The position numbers and the translations under genes are program-made. Shown piece by piece: positions 8,038-15,787 of a stretch of DNA of 43,793 nucleotides. Every line of letters starts with the position of its first letter. Within the stretch, counting starts at the first letter, position 1. Source of the stretch: CAZVYN01 sp964631125 (GTDB lineage: Bacteria > Eisenbacteria > RBG-16-71-46 > CAIMUX01). The notes beneath the pieces are model-generated. The model saw nothing but the letters and a program-made list of their open reading frames with translations. It had not been told where the DNA came from and ran no database searches. The stretch is from assembly GCA_964631125.1 (NCBI GenBank), contig CAZVYN010000030.1, positions 1 to 43,793 of the forward strand, read 5' to 3'.

Positions 8038-8391
8038 ATGCCCAGCGAGCCCACGAAGAGTCTCGAGACCTTTCCGAATCCGTATCCTCAACGGGATTAC
8101 GAGGTGGCGTTCGAGATACCGGAATTCACCTGCCTCTGTCCAAAGACGGGACAACCCGATTTCGCCACGCTTCGCATTCGATATACACCGGACGAACTGT
8201 GTGTCGAGCTGAAGGCGCTGAAGATGTACATCTGGTCGTTCCGCAATGAGGGGCATTTTCATGAAGCGGTGACCAACCGGATCCTGGACGACCTGGTGTC
8301 CGCATGCCGACCGCGGCGGATGAACATCGAAGGCGACTTCTTCGTCCGCGGAGGAATCCACACGATCGTGCGAGTGGAGTATTCGTCATGA
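8038..8391 (+). CDS. queF: NADPH-dependent 7-cyano-7-deazaguanine reductase QueF (short YkvM type)
   Basis: A 117-residue single-domain QueF that reduces preQ0 to preQ1 in cytosolic queuosine biosynthesis. Visible motifs: nucleophile Cys34 in CLCPKTGQPDFA with the general-acid Asp41, the QueF substrate/NADPH motif ELKALKMYIWSFRNEGHFHE (residues 57-76), and a C-terminal GGIHTIVRVEY. Length fits the Bacillus YkvM-type, not the long E. coli type. The ATG at 8038 is chosen because AGGAG lies 8 bases upstream and the product matches family length. A longer frame from 7708 adds only low-complexity sequence. Its stop overlaps the next gene by 4 bases (ATGA), implying translational coupling to a functionally unrelated secreted protein. 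No other que gene is in the window. Confidence 0.96.
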   Translation: MPSEPTKSLETFPNPYPQRDYEVAFEIPEFTCLCPKTGQPDFATLRIRYTPDELCVELKALKMYIWSFRNEGHFHEAVTNRILDDLVSACRPRRMNIEGDFFVRGGIHTIVRVEYSS

Positions 8392-10172
8392 CCCCGCGCC
8401 CCGCGAAACGCCCCGCGCCCCGCGCGCTCGGAATCCCACCAGGATTCGCGCCCGCCCACACGCTCACCAACACGCTTGCCCACGTACTCGCCTTTCCCTG
8501 CACCTTCGTGCTCACCCTGTCGCTCACCGCATCGACCTCCATCGCTCAACCCTCCCCCGCACTCCTCTGGTCGGCCCCGGGAGTCGAGAACGTCGTCTCC
8601 GTCGCCTCGACTCCCGACCTCGACAGTGACGGGCGCCCCGACATCCTCTTCGAGTCGTTCGACTCCGGCGCACCCTCGACGGAGCATCTCTTCGCTATCA
8701 GCGGCGCTTCGTCGGGCTCGGGGACCGTCCTCTGGGCGGCTCGCCCGCTGGGAGGACCGAGCAACAGCGGAGGCTATGGCGACAACTGTCTGCGGCTCGG
8801 CGGCGACTTGGACGGCGACGGTGCGGTCGACTTGCTCTACGGCTCGGCCTGGGGCGGGCGCTCGGCGTTCCGACTCGAGCTGGCTACGGGCGTGACGGTC
8901 TGGAGTTTCGACAGCTACCTCGACTCACCGCCCACTCCCGCGGAATCGGGCTGGGTCTACGCCGTCGAACCGCTCGTCGATGACGTGAACGGCGACGGCA
9001 TCGACGACGTCGTCTTCTGTCTGGGGAGTGAGAACAACTCTGTCTACTGCGCGTCCGGTGCGGATGGAGCGATCCTCTGGCGACGGCCGGGGCTCGACGC
9101 TTTCTACGACGTGCGCTCCGTCGAGGATCTTGACGATGACGGACGACGCGACGTGGTCGTCGCCAAAGGCGACGGGGATTCCGGCGCGGCCGCGCTGAGC
9201 GGCGCGAACGGCGCGATCCTCTGGTCGAGGAGCTTCGGCGCCTGCCAATCGGTGGCTGTGATGCCCGACCTGACCGGTGACGGAAAGCCGGAGATCGTCG
9301 CGGCGGCGTGGGACAACAACGTCCGCTGTCTGAACGGCGCAACCGGCGCGACGGTCTGGACCGCGATCGTGAACGACTTCTCGATGCGCGTGGTGGTGCT
9401 GGGCGACGTCACCGGCGACGGCGTCCCCGAAGTCGCGGTCGGCTCGTGGGACAACGCCGCGCGACTCTACAACGGCGCGACCGGCGCCTTGGTCTGGCGG
9501 TCGCCCGTCGGCACGCTCAACGGCGGCGACGTCTGGGCGATCGACCGGGTCGACGACGTGACGGGCGACGGCATCGACGATGTCTGCTGCGGATCGTTCG
9601 ACACGAAGGTCTATCTCATGGACGGCGTGACCGGCGCGATCCAGTGGGCCTACCCGACGGGCAACCGCGTCTTCACGGTGCGCGGGGCTCCCGATCTCGA
9701 CGGCAACGGTTCGCCCGACGTCGTCGCCGGCACCCAGAAGATCACGACCGGCGGGATCTGCTACGCGCTCCAGGGCGGCGCGGGGACGACCAGCGTCGAC
9801 GAGGTCGACGACGAACTCGACGACGAGAACGGGGACGACGTGATCGCGCAGAACATGAGTCCGGCCTCGTTCTCTCTCTCCGCCGCGACCCCGAATCCGT
9901 TCCACGACCGGACGAGTTGGCGCCTGGTCACGCCGCCGGCCGCAGACGGCCTCGACTTCGCCATCTATTCCGCGGACGGAAGACGCGTTCGCACCCTTGC
10001 CTCGACCGGCACTGTCACCGGCACTGTCACCGGCACTGTCACTGGCGCAGTCACCGTCGAGTGGGACGGACGCGACGACTTCGGTCGCCTCGCCCCCGCC
10101 GGCGTCTACCACGCGCGACTCTTCACTGCGAACGGTGAGCCGATCCAACGAAAGGTCGTCCGGATCCGCTAG
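8388..10172 (+). CDS. Secreted FG-GAP/VCBS beta-propeller protein with FlgD-like C-terminal module
   Basis: A 594-residue exported protein. After a basic, Pro-rich N-terminus, a hydrophobic signal segment (LAFPCTFVLTLSLTASTSIA) precedes QPSP. The body holds about eight FG-GAP-type repeats with calcium-loop motifs such as DLDSDGRPDI, DLDGDGAVDL, DVNGDGIDDV, DLTGDGKPEI, DVTGDGVPEV and DVTGDGIDDV. These alternate with PQQ-propeller-like 'GATVWT' strands, giving a seven- or eight-bladed propeller. A short acidic linker (DEVDDELDDENGDD) leads to a FlgD-Ig-like C-terminal domain: TPNPF, FAIYSADGRRVRTL, WDGRDDFGRLAPAGVYHARL. Such C-terminal modules are used for outer-membrane secretion or cell-surface attachment in FCB bacteria. 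The start overlaps the queF stop. The linker of the C-terminal domain carries a 12-bp tandem repeat. The partner or ligand is unknown. Confidence 0.88.
   Translation: MTPRPAKRPAPRALGIPPGFAPAHTLTNTLAHVLAFPCTFVLTLSLTASTSIAQPSPALLWSAPGVENVVSVASTPDLDSDGRPDILFESFDSGAPSTEHLFAISGASSGSGTVLWAARPLGGPSNSGGYGDNCLRLGGDLDGDGAVDLLYGSAWGGRSAFRLELATGVTVWSFDSYLDSPPTPAESGWVYAVEPLVDDVNGDGIDDVVFCLGSENNSVYCASGADGAILWRRPGLDAFYDVRSVEDLDDDGRRDVVVAKGDGDSGAAALSGANGAILWSRSFGACQSVAVMPDLTGDGKPEIVAAAWDNNVRCLNGATGATVWTAIVNDFSMRVVVLGDVTGDGVPEVAVGSWDNAARLYNGATGALVWRSPVGTLNGGDVWAIDRVDDVTGDGIDDVCCGSFDTKVYLMDGVTGAIQWAYPTGNRVFTVRGAPDLDGNGSPDVVAGTQKITTGGICYALQGGAGTTSVDEVDDELDDENGDDVIAQNMSPASFSLSAATPNPFHDRTSWRLVTPPAADGLDFAIYSADGRRVRTLASTGTVTGTVTGTVTGAVTVEWDGRDDFGRLAPAGVYHARLFTANGEPIQRKVVRIR
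10005..10052. repeat. 12-bp in-frame tandem repeat (TGTV) in FlgD-like domain
   Basis: Four copies of ACCGGCACTGTC (the last one variant ACTGGCGCAGTC) encode TGTVTGTVTGTVTGAVTV, lengthening one strand-loop of the C-terminal domain just before VEWDGRDD. Confidence 0.9.
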
Positions 10173-10261
10173 GCTCGCCTAGCTCGTTCGATCTGCTCGA
10201 CCGCGAAAACCACGAAGGAATCCCGATGTCGACTCTGCACGACTACTCCGCCACGACCATC
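10077..10261. repeat. Direct repeat copy A: FG-GAP gene end plus gpx start
   Basis: Bases 10077-10261 align with 13766-13958: the last 96 bases of the FG-GAP gene, the intergenic spacer, and the first 12 codons of a glutathione peroxidase gene. Coding parts differ by only a few substitutions; the spacer has small indels. Homology stops abruptly after the ATC at 10261. The two copies bracket a 3.5 kb insert. Confidence 0.9.
10226..10261 (+). pseudogene. 5' fragment of a glutathione peroxidase gene
   Basis: ATG at 10226 opens MSTLHDYSATTI, which matches the intact gpx start MPTLHDYSATTI at 13923. It then runs out of homology and hits TAG at 10289. The upstream ACGAAGGAATCCCG ribosome-site region is also duplicated. 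This is a truncated remnant marking the left edge of the insert. Confidence 0.85.
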
Positions 10262-10399
10262 ACAAGGAAGGTCCAGGCGCTCCCCAGATAGGGCTCCAGG
10301 CGGCGGTCCTGCGCGAAACGGCAGCCTGAGTCGCACGTTCTTCGCTCGCCATCGCCAGAGGAATCGTCCCACGCATTTCGCGACCAAGTGTCGTTGCGC

Positions 10400-13300
10400 T
10401 CATCCGTCGATCACGATCATGCGGCACGACGCTCGAGCTGAGCCGCTCGTGGGGACGACCCGGTAGACTCCGGCCGCTGGAAGTAGCTTCCCAGCCAGCG
10501 AGAGCGTCCATCCGTTGCTCGTCACCTCGGCTCCCAACGGGACGTCCCAAGCGCCGACTACTCTCCCTGATGCGTCCACCAAGCCAACGTGGCCGCCAGC
10601 ACGATCGATGCCGGTCACCCCAACTCTCGCTACTTGCCGGCCGGACACCGGATTCGGATACACACTCACTCCGAGCGTGCCGGCAGCGCTCGCGCCATTG
10701 CTCTCGATTCCCGACACCTCTAGATTTTGAGCGACGGCCTGCGCACTCGGGCCAGAGTACGTTCTCACGATGTTAGTCCCGGTGGCCTGTCGATCGATAA
10801 GCTCCACCTTGTAGGCGTACGACTGTCCCGCCACCACCTGCGTATCACTCCAACATCGCGGACCCACTACGGACGGCTGACATCGCGACGCCGCTTCGCC
10901 GATCTGCGCCCGATACCAATGACTCCAGACATCTTCCCCGCCGACCGTGCACCCCCCAATGTCTTCCGCCTTTGCCCTATATATCCAAAACTCGAATCGG
11001 TTGCTCGCATTGGGCGGCGTTGGATCAACAGCAAGGCTGGTCCACTTCACATCGATTCGACTCCCAAACGGAACGAGCGTGAGCGCTGTCGGGACGGCAG
11101 GCGCGGTAACCGAGGTAGCCGCTGTCAGAACCGCGCTTGTGCGGTACTCTGCGGTCTCACCGCCGCCGCTCACGAACAGTTTCAGAAAGTATTCCCGCAT
11201 GTAAGGCGCGGAAACACTAACTGAGTAATGTTCTCCATCCGTGGTATATGTCGGGTCTCCCACGCTAAATGTGGCAACGACACGATCGATCGGACCTCGA
11301 CACGTAGGCCCTTCTCTTACTTCGAATCCATCAATCCCTTCTTCGTCCGTCACGCGGAACGTCAGTGTAACCAGCTGCGATCCCCCAACAGCGGAAACAT
11401 CCGCAATGTCCAGAATTCCCGTGACACCAAGCGCCAGATTGGCGCTCACGAGCGGAACGTTTCCAGGATGAATTGCTGTAGACAGCAACTGAGCATATAG
11501 CTGAGCAGGATCGACTTCGTACCTATCTAAATACAGCAACGCGGCCCCGGCGACCAACGGAACAGCCGCCGAAGGGGTGCTTGGAACTCCAAAGTACAGC
11601 ACTACTGGTGGGTTTTGGGTGAGCGTCACGATTGGATGATTCTCGATCGGTGCGTATATATCGCAATTATCTGAGCACGGCGTCTTATTGCCGCTATGAT
11701 CTGCGCCTCCAACAGACATTACTAATGCATCGACCCAGTTCGATTGATGCTGGTCCCAAGACCCGGGATAGAGCGCGTCGGGTGGGCACTTCGCCGCGAA
11801 AAGAGGGATGCCAAGGTGAGCGACCAACTCATATATGGCAGCCTGCATCTCTGGAAACGGAGATGGTACTCCCCCACTTATCGATACAACATCGCCATGA
11901 TCTAGTTCGGTTGCGGCACGATCGAACGCTTCGATCATGTCATCGGAGTTGTACGCCGCAAAAAAATGGACAGTCGCTCCGTCCGTTACTCCGCAGACAT
12001 AATCGTTTGCACTGCGCGGAGAGGCCGCCAGCATTGCCATGTTTGTCCCATGGGTATCCTGACTTACACTGATACCGTCGCCAGTGATGGGTGGCGGCTC
12101 GGAGTGCCAGACGATTTCTCGGTCAATCAATCCGATTCGACTTTCGCAGGCACAAGCCTTGCACCAAGCGTAGTTTGCTCCGATCCCGTAATAACCCGGG
12201 TTGTCCACGGCATGCTGTAGGTGCCATTGCTCTCCTCTGCCGTAGTAGTACGTTTGGTAGACTTCGTAATCGTCACACGATTCCTCCTTTAGTGACAGCC
12301 TTTCTGTTGGCCGGGCGGCCTCGGCCACAGATTCGGTCTGCAATAGGTACGCCAGCGCCATGGGATCCCAAAGCCCGTTTGTGTCAACCGAGTACATACG
12401 GAATCGGGTGTCGTCTGGCGCGTAGTCGCCGCCACGACCTTGCCGGGTCGGCGGCTGCTCACCGTGCCGTGAAATGACCTTGCGAATAGTCACAGCGCCT
12501 GCGGCTGTCAAGAGCTCGCGGAAGTCTTCGTCCATGAATTCGCACGCTTCAAGCGTCGCCGACTTCTCGCCTATTGGGTATCCAAGCACTCCTGGGGGAA
12601 GGACGAAGCTGACCGTCTCGGTCTCGGTCTCGGTCTCGGTGAGGCGAGTGGTGATGGATCTCCAGGTCAAGGACTGCTGAACGTACTGGTTCGCCAACGC
12701 GCCCGTTCGGACTCGCAAGGCATATTCGGTCGCAGCGTCGGGCAGTTCGTCGAAGCGCGCAACGAGTGTCGAGTCTGTCGTCATGACGACCCGTGCCGGC
12801 TCCACGAACTCCTCGCCGACCAAGAGCACGACCGCCTCCGGCGGATTCCCGACCGGATACCTGACTAGGCAGCTCCATCGCCGCCCTATCAGTTCTATCT
12901 CCCGTGGCGCCACGCTGACGTTGCTGCCGCTATCCTCACCAGGATCGCTCGGCACGCCGGCTTCGTCCGGGTCGACGTCGTCCTCATTCTCGTGGCCGTT
13001 GTCGCCGTGTCCATCGCTGCCACCATCGTCGCCGTCTGCGACTTCCCCGGTTGGACACTCCGCCGAGCCGAGTGCGCCGAACCCGAGGACCCCGAATCCT
13101 GACACCAGCTCCACCTGAGGCGGGATCGAGTCGTCCGCCAATGTTGCCCCTTGAACTGGGTGCTCTGCGATCGCGAATGTGGTCGAAGACGTCGAGTATG
13201 GGTACCCAGCAAACCAGGCGGCTTCGATCATCAAACCCGTCTGTGCTGAGTTCCACGTAAGCGCGGTCCCAGTCTCCGGCGCCGGCCACCCGTCTGTAAC

Positions 13301-13516
13301 CAGCTGAAAATCTGCACAATGGCCCTCCGCAACGAGAACGAATTCTTGAGGGTCGTAGGTGATGCCGAAGGTTAATCCGCTCAGCCGAGGCGCGGCGCTA
13401 TCGGCGAATGCGGCGAGCGCGAAAAACACCGTGGTCACTTGAGGGTTGGCGACGGGCGGCGACCACGTGGTGATCGCGACGCCGAGCACGCAGGCGACCG
13501 CGAAGCTCCTAGTCAA
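10400..13516 (-). CDS. Divergent secreted subtilisin-like (S8) protein with C-terminal sorting-like domain
   Basis: About 1038 residues. An N-terminal signal segment (SFAVACVLGVAITTW) is followed by a cohesin-like beta region, a very acidic linker (near residues 160-200), and an Ig-like region with a TETETETE repeat. A peptidase S8 core follows: Asp in RIGLIDREIVW (about D465), His in QDTHGTNMAML (about H489) and Ser in TPSAAVPLVAGAALL (about S649) in place of GTSxAAPxVAG. The usual oxyanion Asn motif (AAGN) is not visible; IPLFAAKCPPD occupies that place, so activity is uncertain. Fn3-like modules and VSVYPNPVSGRQVARV, VGLVDASGRVV, LPAAGVYRVV form a sorting-like end. TTG 13516 is preferred (AAGG 8 bases upstream); a GTG at 13570 would start inside the IS3 end. 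GC is clearly lower than its surroundings, suggesting acquisition. Confidence 0.8.
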   Translation of the reverse strand: MTRSFAVACVLGVAITTWSPPVANPQVTTVFFALAAFADSAAPRLSGLTFGITYDPQEFVLVAEGHCADFQLVTDGWPAPETGTALTWNSAQTGLMIEAAWFAGYPYSTSSTTFAIAEHPVQGATLADDSIPPQVELVSGFGVLGFGALGSAECPTGEVADGDDGGSDGHGDNGHENEDDVDPDEAGVPSDPGEDSGSNVSVAPREIELIGRRWSCLVRYPVGNPPEAVVLLVGEEFVEPARVVMTTDSTLVARFDELPDAATEYALRVRTGALANQYVQQSLTWRSITTRLTETETETETVSFVLPPGVLGYPIGEKSATLEACEFMDEDFRELLTAAGAVTIRKVISRHGEQPPTRQGRGGDYAPDDTRFRMYSVDTNGLWDPMALAYLLQTESVAEAARPTERLSLKEESCDDYEVYQTYYYGRGEQWHLQHAVDNPGYYGIGANYAWCKACACESRIGLIDREIVWHSEPPPITGDGISVSQDTHGTNMAMLAASPRSANDYVCGVTDGATVHFFAAYNSDDMIEAFDRAATELDHGDVVSISGGVPSPFPEMQAAIYELVAHLGIPLFAAKCPPDALYPGSWDQHQSNWVDALVMSVGGADHSGNKTPCSDNCDIYAPIENHPIVTLTQNPPVVLYFGVPSTPSAAVPLVAGAALLYLDRYEVDPAQLYAQLLSTAIHPGNVPLVSANLALGVTGILDIADVSAVGGSQLVTLTFRVTDEEGIDGFEVREGPTCRGPIDRVVATFSVGDPTYTTDGEHYSVSVSAPYMREYFLKLFVSGGGETAEYRTSAVLTAATSVTAPAVPTALTLVPFGSRIDVKWTSLAVDPTPPNASNRFEFWIYRAKAEDIGGCTVGGEDVWSHWYRAQIGEAASRCQPSVVGPRCWSDTQVVAGQSYAYKVELIDRQATGTNIVRTYSGPSAQAVAQNLEVSGIESNGASAAGTLGVSVYPNPVSGRQVARVGVTGIDRAGGHVGLVDASGRVVGAWDVPLGAEVTSNGWTLSLAGKLLPAAGVYRVVPTSGSARASCRMIVIDG
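12616..12639. repeat. Hexanucleotide repeat GTCTCG x4, in frame
   Basis: Four perfect copies of GTCTCG encode, on the minus strand, the alternating TETETETE stretch in a linker of the subtilase at 10400-13516. Confidence 0.85.
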
Positions 13517-13542
13517 CGAACGAACCTTGCTAGACCCCCTGC

Positions 13543-13763
13543 TGGGCTTGCCCCGATAAAGTGGACACACGGTTTACTTGACCGGGGTCGTCTCGAACTC
13601 CACCGGGTTGACCTACCCGAGGTGTGAATGAAGCCGTCGCGGATTGTAGAGCATCTCGATGCAGCTCAACACGTCGAGCATCGCGTCGGAGATCTTCTCG
13701 TGTCCGCGCTCACAATCATTTTCCACCGGCTGCCCAGAAGCATTCCCCAGCCGTGTCGTGGGC
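13543..13763 (-). mobile_element. IS3-family insertion sequence remnant (right end)
   Basis: On the minus strand, a transposase C-terminus is followed by TAA at 13576-13574 and then GTGTCCACTTTATCGGGGCA and AGCCCA, ending near 13543. This closely resembles IS3-family terminal inverted repeats (reverse form TGxxCxTGCCCCGATAAAGTGGACAC). No left end is visible, so the element is truncated where the duplicated FG-GAP fragment begins (about 13766). It sits immediately upstream of the subtilase gene and could have supplied its upstream region. Confidence 0.75.
13574..13693 (-). pseudogene. 3' fragment of IS3-family transposase OrfB
   Basis: The reading is SDAMLDVLSCIEMLYNPRRL, then HSHLG, an in-frame TAG at 13615-13613, then VNPVEFETTPVK and TAA. 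The pattern 'YIExFYNxxRxHxxLGxxSPxEFE' is the conserved end of IS3-family rve transposases, after the catalytic Glu. Only the last ~38 residues remain and a stop has arisen, so it is inactive. Confidence 0.8.
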
Positions 13764-13765
13764 GT

Positions 13766-13861
13766 GACTTCGGCCGCCTCGCCCCCGCCGGCGCCTACCA
13801 CGCGCGACTCTTCCCTGCGAACGGTGAGCCGATCCAACGAAAGGTCGTCTGGATCCGCTAG
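13766..13861 (+). pseudogene. 3' fragment of an FG-GAP/FlgD protein gene
   Basis: Encodes FGRLAPAGAYHARLFPANGE, then PIQRKVVWIR and TAG, nearly identical to the last 32 codons of the gene at 8388-10172. No upstream part is present: the IS3 remnant abuts it. This is the left half of direct repeat copy B. Confidence 0.88.
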
Positions 13862-13958
13862 GTTCGCCCGGCCCGCATGGCTCGCTCGATCTGCTCGACC
13901 CGCAACCCACGAAGGAATCCCGATGCCGACACTCCACGACTACTCCGCCACCACCATC
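13766..13958. repeat. Direct repeat copy B: FG-GAP gene end plus gpx start
   Basis: Partner of 10077-10261. In this copy the gpx half is intact and continues to 14408, whereas the FG-GAP half is truncated; the reverse is true for copy A. Confidence 0.9.
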
Positions 13959-14408
13959 GACGGGAAAGACCAGTCCCTCTCCGACTACAAGGGCAAGGTG
14001 CTGCTCGTCGTCAACGTCGCGAGCGCGTGCGGCTTCACGCCGCACTACACCGGGATGGAGGCGCTGCAGAAGAAATACGGCGGGCGTGGCTTCGCGGTGC
14101 TTGGTTTCCCCTGCAATCAGTTCGGCGCGCAGGAGCCGGGCGAAGAGGCGGAGATCGCGCGGTTCTGTGAGACCACCTATGGCGTGACCTTTCCGATGTT
14201 CGCCAAGATCGACGTCAACGGCGACCACACGCACCCGCTCTATCAACACCTGAAGGCGAGCGCGCCGGGGCTGCTCGGCACCGAGGCGATCAAGTGGAAC
14301 TTCACGAAGTTCCTCGTCGGCAAGGATGGCGCGACGATCCGAAGGTATGCCCCCAATGTCGACCCGGGGGATATCGCGGGGGATATCGAGGAGGCGTTGG
14401 GGGCGTAG
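13923..14408 (+). CDS. Glutathione peroxidase family thiol peroxidase
   Basis: A 161-residue cytosolic peroxidase of the GPx family (BsaA/BtuE-like) that reduces hydroperoxides, in bacteria usually with thioredoxin rather than glutathione. Peroxidatic Cys36 lies in NVASACGFTP (Cys, not selenocysteine). Gln70 lies in GFPCNQFGAQEPG, and the Trp/Asn pair in AIKWNFTKFLV. The family start is matched by ATG 13923 with GAAGGAA about 8 bases upstream. It stands alone downstream of an FG-GAP gene fragment; the same gene start is duplicated and truncated at 10226. It ends 21 bases before the convergent DinB-like gene. Confidence 0.95.
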   Translation: MPTLHDYSATTIDGKDQSLSDYKGKVLLVVNVASACGFTPHYTGMEALQKKYGGRGFAVLGFPCNQFGAQEPGEEAEIARFCETTYGVTFPMFAKIDVNGDHTHPLYQHLKASAPGLLGTEAIKWNFTKFLVGKDGATIRRYAPNVDPGDIAGDIEEALGA

Positions 14409-14429
14409 CACGCCGCGGTCCGCGGCGCT

Positions 14430-14900
14430 CTACTTCCTGGCCAACCACCTTCCGATCGCGGCCCCGTGCTCGCGGTAGTGGTCCCAGGTGTTGCCGGCCA
14501 GCAGTTCGTGCGGAATCCACTCGGGCGGCATCTCGGCAAATTTCGACGATTCGTTGAACTCTTCGTCGGTCGCCTTCGAGAGCGCGCGACGCATCGATTC
14601 GTAGACGGTCTGGGCGTCGTCCCAGATCTCTTCCCACGACCGTGGGCGGTTCTCCTCGTAGATGAGGGCATTGCGCTCGTCGCGCGGCAGGTCCCACCAA
14701 GGGGATCCGACCAGACGGCGCTGCCGGAAGACCCCTTCCATCTGGCGCTCGTGCCAGGTGGTGTGCGCGAGGACATCCTTGACCGACCAGGCGCCGTGGA
14801 CCCCAGGCTCTTCCCGTCGCTGCGTCGGGATCGATGTGAGGAGCGCGAGCCAGTCCCGGCGCGCGTCGCTCAGCTTGTCGAGCACTTCCTGTTTCGTCAT
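14430..14900 (-). CDS. ClbS/DfsB (DUF1706)-type four-helix bundle protein, DinB superfamily
   Basis: A 156-residue soluble protein starting MTKQEVLDKLSDARRDWLAL. GVHGAWSVKDVLAHTTWHER is the characteristic helix of the DinB-like superfamily, with the 'WSVKD..AH...W' signature and a metal-type His. PRSWEEIWDDAQTVYESM and NTWDHYREHGAAIGRWL end the bundle. ClbS-like members hydrolyse or protect against genotoxins such as colibactin; most relatives have no known substrate. The gene follows the DUF454 gene by 6 bases, so it is probably the last gene of an operon with 14907-16540. The activity itself is an inference from family membership. Confidence 0.8.
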   Translation of the reverse strand: MTKQEVLDKLSDARRDWLALLTSIPTQRREEPGVHGAWSVKDVLAHTTWHERQMEGVFRQRRLVGSPWWDLPRDERNALIYEENRPRSWEEIWDDAQTVYESMRRALSKATDEEFNESSKFAEMPPEWIPHELLAGNTWDHYREHGAAIGRWLARK

Positions 14901-14906
14901 GACGCG

Positions 14907-15302
14907 TCAGTCCTCTCGTCGATCAGCGTTGGGCAGACGGAGCACACCGTAGACGAAGAGCGCGGTCATCGCGAGCGCCGCCGCGCGGGTCCAGGGACCG
15001 CGGGCCACCCACAAGAGCGATCCGGCCAGTCCCAGGAGGGAGCCGCCGATGGCGAGCGCTCGCGCGCGCCGGGTGACGCCGCGCCCTTCGCGGAAATTGC
15101 GGATCGGCGGGCCGAACCAACGATGTTCGATGAGCCATGTGTGAAAGCGGACCGAGCCGCGCGCGTAGCTGGCCGCGGCCAAGAGCAAGAACGGAGTCGT
15201 CGGCACGATCGGCACGACCAACGCAACGAGGCCCAGACCGAGCAGCGCGTGGCCGAGGAGCAGGTAGCCGAAGGCGGCGGCGCCGGAACGGACTTCGCGC
15301 AT
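14907..15302 (-). CDS. DUF454 (YbaN-like) inner-membrane protein, second copy
   Basis: 131 residues with about three to four hydrophobic segments. The family signature 'GxVxPxxPTTPFLLLAAxxYxRGSxRFHxWLxxHxxFGPxIRxFRExxG' is fully visible (VPIVPTTPFLLLAAASYARG, RWFGPPIRNFREGRGVTRRA). DUF454 proteins are small bacterial membrane proteins of unknown function. Its start lies 10 bases downstream of the stop of a paralogue, showing a tandem duplication inside one operon. The region after the signature (LLGLAGSLLWVARG and following) differs strongly between the two copies. Confidence 0.88.
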   Translation of the reverse strand: MREVRSGAAAFGYLLLGHALLGLGLVALVVPIVPTTPFLLLAAASYARGSVRFHTWLIEHRWFGPPIRNFREGRGVTRRARALAIGGSLLGLAGSLLWVARGPWTRAAALAMTALFVYGVLRLPNADRRED

Positions 15303-15312
15303 ACGACGGCGA

Positions 15313-15747
15313 TCAGAGCGTCGGGATCCGCAGGATGTAGCCGATCACGCCGAGGCCGATGGCGCCGAGCGCGAGCTGAAGCGGCGCCGAGGCGACGAAG
15401 AAGAAGATCGATGATCCGAGGACGAGCGTGAGCATCGAGATCGCGGTGACCTTCGCGCCGCGCGACATGCCGCCGCGCTCCCGGAAGTCGCGGATGTACG
15501 GCCCGAGTCGAGGGTGCCAGAGGAGCCAGTGGTAGAAACGATCCGATCCGCGGGCGTAGGCGGCGGCGGCCAGGAGCAGGAAGACGGTCGTCGGCATGAG
15601 CGGCACGAAGACGCCGATCACGCCCAGCGCAACGCAGGCATGCCCCGCCAAGATGCAGGCGCCGCGGGAGATGCGCGACCGTTCCCGCGGGGGCGGACCG
15701 CCGCCGGCCGACTCGTCTGTCTGGTCGGTTCGGCCTCGGTACGCCAC
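15313..15747 (-). CDS. DUF454 (YbaN-like) inner-membrane protein, first copy
   Basis: 144 residues. A polar N-terminal tail (VAYRGRTDQTDESAGG) precedes hydrophobic segments and the DUF454 signature: VFVPLMPTTVFLLLAAAAYA, then RGSDRFYHWLLWHPRLGPYI and RDFRERGGMSRGAK. GTG 15747 is chosen because GAGGAG lies 6 bases upstream. A longer frame to 15816 would run into the 3' end of the enoyl-CoA hydratase gene. Spacing to that upstream gene is 40 bases. It is a paralogue of the next gene in the operon. Confidence 0.86.
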   Translation of the reverse strand: MAYRGRTDQTDESAGGGPPPRERSRISRGACILAGHACVALGVIGVFVPLMPTTVFLLLAAAAYARGSDRFYHWLLWHPRLGPYIRDFRERGGMSRGAKVTAISMLTLVLGSSIFFFVASAPLQLALGAIGLGVIGYILRIPTL

Positions 15748-15787
15748 GGGTGTCTCCTCGAGTGTCGGGATCAGGGCGACTCGAACT

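Noticed and set aside
7708..8391. 227-aa QueF with a long N-terminal extension
   Set aside because: The extension is Ala/Arg/Pro-rich and out of line with the family length; ATG 8038 has a good ribosome site.
13517..13570. Upstream GTG start of the subtilase at 13570
   Set aside because: Those codons are the terminal inverted repeat of the IS3 remnant; the signal peptide begins after the TTG at 13516.
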